Origin: CAVSUB01 sp963730995
GTDB taxonomy: Bacteria > Acidobacteriota > Vicinamibacteria > Vicinamibacterales > 2-12-FULL-66-21
NCBI GenBank assembly: GCA_963730995.1
Contig: CAVSUB010000013.1
Coordinates: 2,232,001-2,296,000, forward strand
Length of the DNA: 64,000 nucleotides
Direction of reading: 5' to 3'
Part shown: one piece after another, positions 1 through 7,520 of the stretch
How positions within the stretch are numbered: position 1 is the stretch's first letter
Layout: each line of letters opens with the position of its first letter
The notes under the pieces: generated by a model
The model's database searches: none
What the model saw: the letters and a program-made list of their open reading frames with translations, nothing else
What the model was told of the DNA's origin: nothing
Made by a program: the position numbers and the translations under genes

Positions 1-741
1 GAGATTCTCCAGATCCACCCACATGTACTTGCCGATCACGACGTAGCCGTGTCCGGCGAAGTAGTCGAGAATCTGCTGCCGAACGGGCAGGAGTCCCTCG
101 ACGCACACCAGCGAAGGCTTGAAGCGCTCGATGTCGAAGCCCGCGAGCGCTTGAGGCTCGTGCAGCTCGATGTCCATAGAGAGAAAATCGATCCGCTGGA
201 TCTTTTCCGAGTCGAGGATGTCGTCGAGCGTCATCGTCGGAACGTCACGCACTTCTGCGGGATCCCCGAACGACTTCACGAAGGCCTCGTTCGACGAGGC
301 GACCTGGTCTTTCCTGCGTCGAAGGTAGAGACGCGCCGTGTGATTCGATTGATTCGAAACGAAGAACGGCAGGAACCTGGTCCGAGGCCGGTACGCCTTG
401 TACTCGTCTGCGAACTCCCGCTGCGGCTCGATCGCTATACCCGACCACCCCAGCCTGGATTCGAGGTAGTACGTCTTGCTCGCCACTTTGTAGTGATTGG
501 CGCCCACGTCGACGAACACACCACCAGGCCGGTCCTGGAAGTAGTCGCGAATGAGCCATTCTTCTTCACGCTCCGAGAAGTGATCGGGACCGTACTTCTT
601 CTTGAAGCCGGCGAGCTCAGTCGCGCTCATCGCCGAACTCCCGGATGTTCCAGAGGCGTCGGCGCGCCCATTCTGCTGCGCGCGGCAGCTTGCCACCGCC
701 ATCACTCCCGCCAGACCGAGAACCGCCGCCTTGAACGTCAC
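1..741 (-). CDS. FkbM-family methyltransferase, exported form (C-terminus cut by window edge)
   Basis: Translating the complement gives 247 codons open to the window edge. The SAM-binding motif VFVDVGANHYK is followed by TYYLESRLGWSGIAIEP and, near the edge, LSMDIELHEPQALAGF, the pattern of FkbM (Methyltransf_21) proteins that O-methylate sugars or other small groups. The chosen GTG start gives a hydrophobic N-terminus ending in a lipobox-like VASC, suggesting a lipoprotein or membrane anchor; no clear ribosome binding site precedes it. An alternative ATG at 630 has GGGAG eight bases upstream and would give a cytosolic protein. It diverges from the cytochrome c gene across about 130 bp. The family is secure; substrate and cellular location are not. 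Confidence 0.8.
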   Translation of the reverse strand, partial: MTFKAAVLGLAGVMAVASCRAQQNGRADASGTSGSSAMSATELAGFKKKYGPDHFSEREEEWLIRDYFQDRPGGVFVDVGANHYKVASKTYYLESRLGWSGIAIEPQREFADEYKAYRPRTRFLPFFVSNQSNHTARLYLRRRKDQVASSNEAFVKSFGDPAEVRDVPTMTLDDILDSEKIQRIDFLSMDIELHEPQALAGFDIERFKPSLVCVEGLLPVRQQILDYFAGHGYVVIGKYMWVDLENL

Positions 742-868
742 GGCGGAGATCTTACCGGATTCACGAAATGGTCCGCTCTGTGGATTGCCCTCGTCGTCTG
801 TCGAGCGGAAGCACTCGGCCGACTTTGCGGGATCGAAGCCGAACGCCGCGTCCGCCCCATCAGGATTG

Positions 869-1897
869 ATGATAGAAATGCACTACATGCAGAATGTTCT
901 CCGCGCTTTTAGTCTCGCTCTCATTTCCGTCGTCGGGCTCGGCCGGATCGTGGGTGCCCAGAACCCCTCTCCTCCTTCGCCTGCGTGGGCCTACGGCTTC
1001 CCGCCCCTGGCCGATGACCAACCGGCCGTGAGCGGAACCCCCGCCCCCGCTGCGACGCCGGCGCGTCCACCGGACACGTCGCTCAAGCGAATCCCGGGCA
1101 GCTCCAAGGAGTTCACGCTGGCGCACATCCGGGACTATTGGGACGTCGGCGACTGGTTTCCCGAGGACCACCCGCCGATGCCCAGCGTGGTCGTCCACGG
1201 TCGTCAGCCGCACGTACGAGGCTGCGCGATGTGTCACATGCCGAACGGCAAAGGGCGGCCGGAAAACGCTCCGATTGCGGGTCAGTCGTACGCCTATATC
1301 CTTCAGCAGCTGACAGACTTCAAGAACGGCCTGCGCGCGAGCGCCGATCCTCGGAAGCTCAACACCACTCAGATGATCGAAGCCGCGAAGGACATGACGG
1401 ACGATGAGATGAAAGCGGCCTCTGAGTATTTCTCGTCGATGAAGTGGACGCCGTGGATCCGCGTCGTCGAGGCCGCGGACGTGCCGAAGACGCGGCTCTC
1501 CGGCAACGTGTTCATGCCTCTAGCCGAAGGCGGCACAGAGCCCCTCGGCAATCGCATCGTCGAATCACCGGAGAGTGCCGAGCGCTTCGAGCTTCGCGAT
1601 CCGCGCTCGGGCTTCATCGCCTACGTTCCACCCGGCAGCCTTCAGAAGGGCGCGGCGCTCGTGGCGAGCGGCGGTGGCAAGACGACGCCATGCGGCGTCT
1701 GTCACGGCACCGACTTGAACGGCCTGGGCCCGGTCCCTGCGATCGCCGGGAGATCGCCGAGCTATCTCGTGCGCCAGATGTACGACATGCAGCAGGGCAC
1801 CCGCAAGGGCGCGTGGTCTCCGCTGATGAAGCCTGTCGTGGCGAATCTGACGCAAGACGACATGCTGGCTATCGCAGCGTACGTGGCGTCACGCTGA
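869..1897 (+). CDS. Secreted diheme cytochrome c
   Basis: A 342-aa protein with an N-terminal hydrophobic export signal (residues 8-30), a Pro/Ala-rich linker, and two class I haem sites, CAMCH at about 119-123 and CGVCH at about 275-279. Each is followed by helices typical of c4/c553-like domains, so this is a two-domain periplasmic electron carrier. Three in-frame ATGs (869, 878, 887) are possible starts and none has a strong Shine-Dalgarno; the open frame extends further upstream but would overlap the divergent methyltransferase. No oxidase or dehydrogenase lies beside it. Serving as electron acceptor for exported dehydrogenases, such as the GMC enzyme near 21 kb, is inference only. Confidence 0.85.
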   Translation: MIEMHYMQNVLRAFSLALISVVGLGRIVGAQNPSPPSPAWAYGFPPLADDQPAVSGTPAPAATPARPPDTSLKRIPGSSKEFTLAHIRDYWDVGDWFPEDHPPMPSVVVHGRQPHVRGCAMCHMPNGKGRPENAPIAGQSYAYILQQLTDFKNGLRASADPRKLNTTQMIEAAKDMTDDEMKAASEYFSSMKWTPWIRVVEAADVPKTRLSGNVFMPLAEGGTEPLGNRIVESPESAERFELRDPRSGFIAYVPPGSLQKGAALVASGGGKTTPCGVCHGTDLNGLGPVPAIAGRSPSYLVRQMYDMQQGTRKGAWSPLMKPVVANLTQDDMLAIAAYVASR

Positions 1898-1915
1898 CGC
1901 GCATCGGGATCCGCC

Positions 1916-2038
1916 GTCCTGGGTCCGGGATCCGTAGACACCGGGCTATTCGACTTGTTCATGCCAACCCTTACGACGTCCGCTGATCTCTGGCCACGAT
2001 CTTTCCGAGCACCGACCACGGATTCCTGATCCCTGACC
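1916..2038. repeat. Imperfect palindrome of GGATC words downstream of the cytochrome c gene
   Basis: The left arm at 1916-1938 (ending GGGATCCGTAG) and the right arm at 2016-2038 (CCACGGATTCCTGATCCC and on) are inverted copies matching at about 16 of 23 positions, about 77 bp apart. It starts about 20 bases after the cytochrome stop codon. The same word family recurs, better preserved, at 26896-26977. Confidence 0.55.
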
Positions 2039-2056
2039 TCGACATGATCCACCCCC

Positions 2057-2333
2057 ATGCTTGAATCCCGCGTCCTCCCGCAGCGGCGCCTTCCCGTCGC
2101 CGCTCGCGCGATCGTCGTGCTGCTCATAGGAGCCGGCCTAGCACTCCTCTATGCGAAGAAGATCGAGCGACGCATGCCGGACTATGAGGTGTACCGCCGC
2201 GCCGCGGCCCGGGCGGCGCGCGCGGAGCCTCTTTACCGACCCAGCGACGGGCACTATCAGTTCAAGTTCCTCGATCTGCTATCTCGTGATCATCGGCGGG
2301 CTCGTCGCGCTGCGGGCGCAGAGGGTGGCGTGA
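2057..2333 (+). pseudogene. GT87 (DUF2029-type) mannosyltransferase remnant with large internal deletion
   Basis: The first 75 or so codons read like the start of a GT87/DUF2029 polyprenyl-phosphate-linked mannosyltransferase: a membrane helix, then RMPDYEVYRRAAARAARAEP and DGHYQFKFL. After FKFL the frame loses sense, but the next frame over ends with YLVIIGGLVALRAQRVA and a stop, which looks like the last membrane helix and C-terminus of the same kind of protein. Such enzymes are usually about 400 aa. The simplest reading is that more than 300 codons were lost and the ends joined out of frame near 2275-2290. The assignment rests on recognition of the N-terminal motif. Confidence 0.55.
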
Positions 2334-2335
2334 AC

Positions 2336-2402
2336 GGCTGACAGCTATCAGCTGTCAGCTCTCAGCTTCGTGCGGAATTCACGCCCGACTCGAGTGAATT
2401 CC
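2336..2402. repeat. AGC-word repeat plus GGAATTCAC hairpin at the 3' end of the lactate permease gene
   Basis: Words of the type AGCTATCAGC and AGCTGTCAGC are followed at 2374-2402 by a perfect 9-bp inverted repeat, GGAATTCAC/GTGAATTCC, with an 11-nt loop GCCCGACTCGA. The hairpin begins only a few bases after the permease stop codon, where a transcription terminator would lie, although no T-run is seen. A near-identical composite occurs at 46949-47079. Confidence 0.7.
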
Positions 2403-2406
2403 GGGA

Positions 2407-4179
2407 CTATGGCCAAGTGGGCACCATCCATGTGAACACATACGCCTGCAGCATCACGATGACGCCCATGATCGTGACGAGGCCGAGGCTGTGCCAGAAG
2501 ACGAACCGCAGGATCTGGCCCTCCTGGCCGGGCTGATTCGTCGCGGCCGTTGCCACGACGATGCTCTGTGCGTCGATCATTTTTCCCATGACGCCGCCCG
2601 TGCTGTTCGCCGCGGTGATCAGCACCGGATTGAGACCGAGCTGCTGCGCCGTAATTTTCTGCAAGCTGCCGAAGAGCACGTTCGAGCTCGTGTCTGAGCC
2701 TGTCAGCGCAACGCCCAGCCATCCGAGGAACGCCGCGAAGAACGGATACAGGACACCCGTGCGCGTGAAGGCGAGACCGAGCGTCGCGTCCGTGCCTCCG
2801 TAGCGCGTGACGAATCCGAGCGAGAGCATGAACGCGATCGTCAGAAGAGACCATCGCATCCGAATCAGGGTCATACGGACCATCTGGCCGACGATGCGCT
2901 TGGGAATCCGGAGATAGATGACCGTTACGAATGAAGCCAGGAGGATCGCCGTCCCCGTGGCGGACAGCCAATTGAACGTGAACCTCGCAGCCTCCGCGTT
3001 CCTGGCTTTGTACGCGGGCTCTTGGAGACGAGCGCGATCGACAGGCGCGGTCACGACCGGATAGTCGCGGTAGACCATCTGATGGAGCCCCGGGACGTTG
3101 AATGCGGGAGACAGCACGGGATGCGGCGAGGGTGGGCGCCCCGTCGACAGATAGCTCGCTGCGCCGGCGGGCCCCGCGTTGAGGAAGGCTTTCACCGTGC
3201 CCGCGCCCCATGCCGTTACGAACACGGACAGAAAAATCCATGGCATCCACGCGCGGAGGATCGAGGCGGTGGTCAGCGCCGGACCTGAAGGCCGCGCACC
3301 TGTTGAGACGTGCCGGGCCTCGTCCCCCGACCGGGTGATTCCGCCAGGCGAAAAATCCCACTGCTCCCGCGGTTTCCACCAGAGGCAGAAGAGACCAAGG
3401 CAGCCGAGCGACGCGAGCCCGCCGATAATGTCCACGAGCTCGGGGCCGACGTAGTTGCTCCAGAGAAACTGGACGATGGCAAACGATCCTCCGCTGACGA
3501 GGACGGCCGGCCAGACGCCTCGCAACCCACGCCAACCGCTCATGGTCACGACCAGCCATGCCGGAACGATCAGCGAGACGATCGGCAGCTGCCGCCCGGC
3601 CATCGCGCTCAGCACCCCTGCCGGAATATCGGTGATCGCCGCCAGGGTCAGGATCGGCGTGCCAATCGCCCCGAAGGCGACCGGCGCCGTATTGGCGATG
3701 AGCGAGAGACCTGCGGAGTAAAGCGGAGTGAAACCCAGACCGTTGAGCAGAGCGGCGGTAATCGCGACCGGTGTGCCGAAACCGGCCGCCCCCTCGATGA
3801 ACGCACCGAACGAGAACGCGACGAGGAGCGCCTGGATGCGTCGATCGGCGGAGAGCCGCGCGACTGACGTCTTCACGGCCTCGAACTGCCCCGCCGCGAC
3901 GGTCAGGTTGTACAGGAAGACGGCGTTGACGACAATCCAGCCAATCGGAAAGAGCCCGTAGGCCGCGCCGTCGACCGCTGCGCCGAGCGCGGTCGAAACG
4001 GGCATCCCGTAGACGACGATCGATACGAGCAGCGCCGCGGTCAGGCCCGTGAGCGCGGCCCAATGTGCTTTCCACTCCAGCAGTCCCAGACTGATCAGCA
4101 GCAGAACAATAGGGATCGCCGCGAGCACCGTACTCAACCAGGCATGGTGGAGCGGATCGTAGAGTTGAACCCACTCCAT
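2407..4179 (-). CDS. lldP: L-lactate permease (LctP/LldP family)
   Basis: A 590-aa polytopic protein with the LctP-family pattern: N-terminal WVQLYDPLHHAWLSTVLAAIP, the conserved FGAFIEGAAGFGTPVAI segment, NTAPVAFGAIGTPI, and the C-terminal GSDTSSNVLFGSLQ and ANSTGGVMGKMIDAQSIVVA. Members are proton-coupled transporters of lactate and related 2-hydroxy acids in the inner membrane. It diverges from rhaA across 133 bp. L-rhamnose breakdown yields L-lactaldehyde and then L-lactate, so the permease may move the end product of that pathway. A longer overlapping antisense-style reading of this region is a shadow frame. Confidence 0.9.
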   Translation of the reverse strand: MEWVQLYDPLHHAWLSTVLAAIPIVLLLISLGLLEWKAHWAALTGLTAALLVSIVVYGMPVSTALGAAVDGAAYGLFPIGWIVVNAVFLYNLTVAAGQFEAVKTSVARLSADRRIQALLVAFSFGAFIEGAAGFGTPVAITAALLNGLGFTPLYSAGLSLIANTAPVAFGAIGTPILTLAAITDIPAGVLSAMAGRQLPIVSLIVPAWLVVTMSGWRGLRGVWPAVLVSGGSFAIVQFLWSNYVGPELVDIIGGLASLGCLGLFCLWWKPREQWDFSPGGITRSGDEARHVSTGARPSGPALTTASILRAWMPWIFLSVFVTAWGAGTVKAFLNAGPAGAASYLSTGRPPSPHPVLSPAFNVPGLHQMVYRDYPVVTAPVDRARLQEPAYKARNAEAARFTFNWLSATGTAILLASFVTVIYLRIPKRIVGQMVRMTLIRMRWSLLTIAFMLSLGFVTRYGGTDATLGLAFTRTGVLYPFFAAFLGWLGVALTGSDTSSNVLFGSLQKITAQQLGLNPVLITAANSTGGVMGKMIDAQSIVVATAATNQPGQEGQILRFVFWHSLGLVTIMGVIVMLQAYVFTWMVPTWP

Positions 4180-4238
4180 CAGACGACCCTCGACTCTCGT
4201 CCCGATTTCGGCATGCGAAACGCTCCGGCTCGTGTGAT

Positions 4239-4294
4239 CCGCTGCCGAATGGCAGCGGTCCTAGACGATATACTGTCGCCCGCACAGGCGACAG
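4239..4294. promoter_or_regulatory. Two perfect inverted repeats in the lldP-rhaA divergent promoter region
   Basis: CCGCTGCC/GGCAGCGG (4239-4258, 4-nt loop GAAT) and CTGTCGCC/GGCGACAG (4273-4294, 6-nt loop) lie side by side. A -10-like TATACT at 4269-4274 overlaps the second. The first sits where the -35 or an operator would be; the second would be in the rhaA leader. Either could bind a regulator or form an RNA hairpin. No regulator gene is adjacent. Confidence 0.45.
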
Positions 4295-4312
4295 AGAAAC
4301 GAAGGTCTCAAC

Positions 4313-5578
4313 ATGCCGACAGATCGCACCGAGGCCGCCTACACGGTGGCAAGGCAGCAATATGCCGACCACGGCGTCGACACCGGCGCCGCGCTCGCGG
4401 CGCTCGCGCAGGTGCCCGTTTCGCTCCACTGCTGGCAGGGCGACGATGTCGGCGGATTCGAGAACTTTGGGGAATCGCTCGGCGGAGGCATCGCCGCGAC
4501 CGGGAACTACCCGGGACGCGCGCGCACGCCTGACGAGTTGAGGTCGGACGCCGCCAAGGCGCTGTCACTCATACCCGGCACGCACCGATTCAATCTGCAC
4601 GCCTTTTACGGGGACTTCGGCGGCAAGCGTGTCGAGCGCGACGAGATTGGACCGGAACATTTCGCCGGATGGATCGACTGGGCGAAGTCGCTGGGGATTG
4701 GTCTCGACTTCAACCCGACGTTCTTCTCGCACCCCAAGGCGGCCGACAACTTCACGCTGGCACACCAGGACGCAGGAGTCCGGAAGTTCTGGATACGTCA
4801 CGCGATCGCGTGCCGTCGTGTAGGCGCCGCGATGGGTGCCGCGCTCAGTAAACCCTGTGTGACGAACCACTGGATCCCGGACGGCATGAAGGACACCCCG
4901 GTGGATCGCCTGCGTCCCCGCGAGCGCCTGATAGCGTCACTGGACGAAATCTTCCAGGCTCCCGTCGATCGCGCTCACAATCTCGATGCGGTCGAAGGCA
5001 AGCTGTTCGGCCTCGGCATCGAGAGCTACACGGTCGGCTCGCACGAGTTCTATTTCGGCTACGCGGCGTCCCGCAAGCTGCTCTACACGCTCGATACGGG
5101 CCACTACCACCCGACGGAGACCATCGTCGACAAGATCAGCGCCGTGTTGATGTTCGTGCCGGAGATCCTCCTGCACGTCAGCCGCGGCGTCCGCTGGGAC
5201 AGCGATCACGTGGTCGTTCTGAACGATGACATCGCGGCGATCGGTCAGGAGCTCGTGCGCGGCAACTTCCTCGAACGAACGCACCTCGGCCTGGACTTCT
5301 TCGACGCCAGCATCAATCGGATCGCCGCGTGGGTGGTCGGCACGCGCAACATGCTGAAGTCATTGCTGGCGGCGATGATCGAGCCGACGGCAAAGCTCCG
5401 GGCCGTCGAGGCCGCGGGCGACTTTACGTCGAGGCTGGTGCTGCAGGAAGAGTTCAAGACGCTGCCGCTCGGCGCCGTCTGGGACTACTACTGCGCAACC
5501 AAGGGTGTGCCTGTTGGTCCGTGCTGGCTTTCGGAAGTCAAACAGTACGAGTCGAGCGTGTTGTCCCGCAGAGCGTGA
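4313..5578 (+). CDS. rhaA: L-rhamnose isomerase
   Basis: A 421-aa protein, the length expected for RhaA (E. coli about 419 aa), which converts L-rhamnose to L-rhamnulose with divalent metals in the cytoplasm. Visible family motifs are SLHCWQGDDVGGFE near the N-terminus, HAFYGDF, GLDFNPTFFSHPKA, the metal-site stretch YTLDTGHYHPTE, and HVSRGVRWDSDHVV with its metal-binding Asp and His. The start is the ATG preceded by an AAGG element. No rhamnulokinase or aldolase lies in the window, so the rest of the pathway must be elsewhere. Its divergent partner is a lactate permease. Confidence 0.95.
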   Translation: MPTDRTEAAYTVARQQYADHGVDTGAALAALAQVPVSLHCWQGDDVGGFENFGESLGGGIAATGNYPGRARTPDELRSDAAKALSLIPGTHRFNLHAFYGDFGGKRVERDEIGPEHFAGWIDWAKSLGIGLDFNPTFFSHPKAADNFTLAHQDAGVRKFWIRHAIACRRVGAAMGAALSKPCVTNHWIPDGMKDTPVDRLRPRERLIASLDEIFQAPVDRAHNLDAVEGKLFGLGIESYTVGSHEFYFGYAASRKLLYTLDTGHYHPTETIVDKISAVLMFVPEILLHVSRGVRWDSDHVVVLNDDIAAIGQELVRGNFLERTHLGLDFFDASINRIAAWVVGTRNMLKSLLAAMIEPTAKLRAVEAAGDFTSRLVLQEEFKTLPLGAVWDYYCATKGVPVGPCWLSEVKQYESSVLSRRA

Positions 5579-5650
5579 GCGTAGCCTCTTCTCATGAGGC
5601 CTGTGGAAGACCGACGCTCGGATACGTAGTCAGGCCTGTGAATTTCACAC

Positions 5651-5712
5651 GAGATCAAGAGAGCAGGAGACCAGAAGGTTTTCTACTCATCTCCTGACCT
5701 CCTGATCTCCTG
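5651..5712. repeat. CAGGAG/CTCCTG palindrome between convergent genes
   Basis: Arms at 5651-5669 (GAGATCAAGAGAGCAGGAG) and 5691-5709 match as inverted copies at 16 of 19 positions; the right arm continues CTCCTG to 5712. The element lies between rhaA and the convergent sigma factor gene and contains the last codons and stop of the latter. The same word family is found at 28012-28185 and 30751-30807. Confidence 0.65.
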
Positions 5713-6407
5713 TCCAAGACAAGATCGGGCGACGTGAATCCTGCAAAGACCGTACGCAGCTGATCGAGGATCTTTCCGACCGGATTCTCGGGCAGATCGT
5801 TGAGGTGCGGTCGAGCGATCAGCTCGACGATCCTGGCCGGAAACTCGGACATCATCTCCCCTGGGCGAATGCTCTGCTGTTCTGACACTTCGATCTCCTT
5901 GCGCAGTTTCTCGCGAACGCGCTGCAGCCGTTTTCGCATGGCCGCTTCGTCGACTCCGGCATCCCGTGCAAGCCGGGCCGTGCTCCATCGCCCGTGATAG
6001 CGGCGATCGCAGAGCCGGCGCTCGTCAGCGGTCAGCGTGAGCAGCGCGCGGGCAAGCCGAAGGCGTTGCGGCTCGGACCAGCTCGTCTCGGCTTCGTCCA
6101 GCACGGGGATCTCCGGAACATCATCCAGACGCAGCAGGGTGACACGGCGCGCCCGGCGCATGTTCAGGGACACAGTAATGACGATGCGACGCAGCCAGCC
6201 CGCAAAAGCGCAGGGCTCCTCCAGCTCGCGGAGCCGCCGGAACGCCCGCAGGTACGCCTCTTGGGTTGCATCCTCAGCCAGCCCCGGGTCGCGGACGACC
6301 GCAACCGCGACGGCATAAGCCATCTTCTGCGTCGCCTGGACGATGCGGCCGTATGCGTCGAGGTCGCCCGCCTGGCCCCGGATCACGAGATCGTTCAGAG
6401 GAGTCAC
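5655..6407 (-). CDS. ECF-type RNA polymerase sigma-70 factor with C-terminal extension
   Basis: A 250-aa protein. Region sigma-2 covers about residues 8-80 (LAEDATQEAYLRAFRRL, CAFAGWLRRIVITVSLN) and sigma-4 about 115-170 (LTADERRLCDRRYHGRWSTARLA, AAMRKRLQRVREKLRKEIE). After sigma-4 comes an extra 75 residues containing LIARPHLNDLPENPVGKILDQLR, reminiscent of the start of a PheS-like domain that I recall following some sigma factors; that link is from memory and weak. The last 15 or so codons are made of the CAGGAG repeat, so the extension may be truncated. No anti-sigma factor is next to it; a winged-helix/FHA regulator lies upstream on the same strand. Confidence 0.85.
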   Translation of the reverse strand: MTPLNDLVIRGQAGDLDAYGRIVQATQKMAYAVAVAVVRDPGLAEDATQEAYLRAFRRLRELEEPCAFAGWLRRIVITVSLNMRRARRVTLLRLDDVPEIPVLDEAETSWSEPQRLRLARALLTLTADERRLCDRRYHGRWSTARLARDAGVDEAAMRKRLQRVREKLRKEIEVSEQQSIRPGEMMSEFPARIVELIARPHLNDLPENPVGKILDQLRTVFAGFTSPDLVLDRRSGGQEMSRKPSGLLLS

Positions 6408-6479
6408 GGGGTTTCCCTATCGCTCGCTACTGATTGAAAGGACACAGCGACATCCGGAATGTGACTGACGGCCCATACC

Positions 6480-6633
6480 GAAGCTCACTTGAGTTGACGT
6501 CAATTGCGGGTCCTGTCGCCCGGCAGCCCCGCCCGTCCTCGGCGCCAAGGCGCTTGTCACGCGTGAGGCGCCTGCGCGGCGGGCGGGGCGGCCCCGCCGG
6601 GCGCCACCCGCGTTGTCAACTCAGGTGAGCTTT
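6480..6633. repeat. 154-bp element bounded by 19-bp inverted repeats, GC-rich core
   Basis: GAAGCTCACTTGAGTTGAC at 6480-6498 and GTCAACTCAGGTGAGCTTT at 6615-6633 are inverted copies matching at 17 of 19 positions. The core is very GC-rich with further dyads (CCCGCCC/GGGCGGG). The right arm lies a few bases after the stop codon of the FHA regulator gene. Similar TCACTTGAGT arms appear at 47061-47079, so this is one member of a dispersed family. Confidence 0.7.
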
Positions 6634-6644
6634 GGGAATAGCCT

Positions 6645-7310
6645 CTATCGACGGGCCCGCGCAATCCGCTCGGTCTTCGCCCCTTCGTCCGACCACAGCC
6701 GGAACGTCAGCGACGCCGCTCCGAGCTCAATGGCGTCGCCGTCGGCGAGGGCTCGAACCACCGTGAGCTTGCGGCCGCCGACGAACGTCCCGTTGCTGCT
6801 CTGAAGGTCCTCGATCGACACCTGATCTGGCTCAACCGATATCCGCGCGTGCCGTCGCGACACTCCGGAGGCGTCCACCCACACGTTGCACCGCGGATCC
6901 CGACCCACGATGTTCTCGCCCTCAGTCAGCGGCAGCGTCTGATCGTTCCAGACCAGCCAGCATCTGCAACCGGAGGATCGGCCAACGGCTCCTGCGGCCG
7001 GCTGCTCCGCGACCGTACCGCAGAACGCATAGCCCACTCTGTGCACCGTGCGGATGAAACGTGCCTCCCGCGAGTCGTCGCGAAGAACCTGCCGGATCTC
7101 GGCGACGACGACGCTCAGATTGGCGTCGCCGACGAAAGCTCCGGTCCAGACGCGATCGTGTATCTCGGTCTTGGTGACGACGTTCGGCCGCCGATCGAGG
7201 AGCAGCCTCAGCAGATCGAAGGCCTTCGGCGAGACGTGCGTTCGGCGGCCGCCCTCGAGCAGCTCGCGCGTCTCGGAATCGAAAACGAACGTGCCGAACG
7301 CCACTCTCAT
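6645..7310 (-). CDS. Winged-helix (Trans_reg_C) DNA-binding protein with FHA domain
   Basis: A 221-aa protein. Residues 1-97 are an OmpR/CadC-type winged helix (VSPKAFDLLRLLLDRRPNVV, RTVHRVGYAFCG). Residues about 118-210 are an FHA domain with canonical phosphothreonine-binding residues: GR at 136-137, SRRH at 151-154 and NGT at 173-175. It should bind DNA and respond to a phosphothreonine partner, most simply a substrate of the Ser/Thr kinase encoded 3 kb away. It is transcribed away from the FHA-phosphatase-kinase operon across about 210 bp, a position suited to a regulator of that operon. The role is inferred. Confidence 0.88.
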   Translation of the reverse strand: MRVAFGTFVFDSETRELLEGGRRTHVSPKAFDLLRLLLDRRPNVVTKTEIHDRVWTGAFVGDANLSVVVAEIRQVLRDDSREARFIRTVHRVGYAFCGTVAEQPAAGAVGRSSGCRCWLVWNDQTLPLTEGENIVGRDPRCNVWVDASGVSRRHARISVEPDQVSIEDLQSSNGTFVGGRKLTVVRALADGDAIELGAASLTFRLWSDEGAKTERIARARR

Positions 7311-7520
7311 GGTCGGTGCGTAGAAGGCCGAAGCCTGGGAAATCCTTGGAACTCCCTTGAGACTTTATCGTAGCGAACGTTCATAGTTGCGTATCTGCCG
7401 GCTCCGCAGCGCGCCATCCTCTCGTCCGGTCCCGAATCTGCAGCCGCGACGACGGAACGACTGCCAACAGTCAGGCGTTATATCTCAATGGTATCCCTCG
7501 GCACCCAACGGAGGTCGGAG

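Noticed and set aside
49..912. 287-aa plus-strand frame at the left edge
   Set aside because: Antisense shadow of the FkbM gene, whose SAM motif is clear on the minus strand.
2348..4429. 693-aa minus-strand open frame
   Set aside because: Arg/Gly/Ala-rich shadow of lldP; the in-register frame 2407-4179 has clear membrane segments and family motifs.
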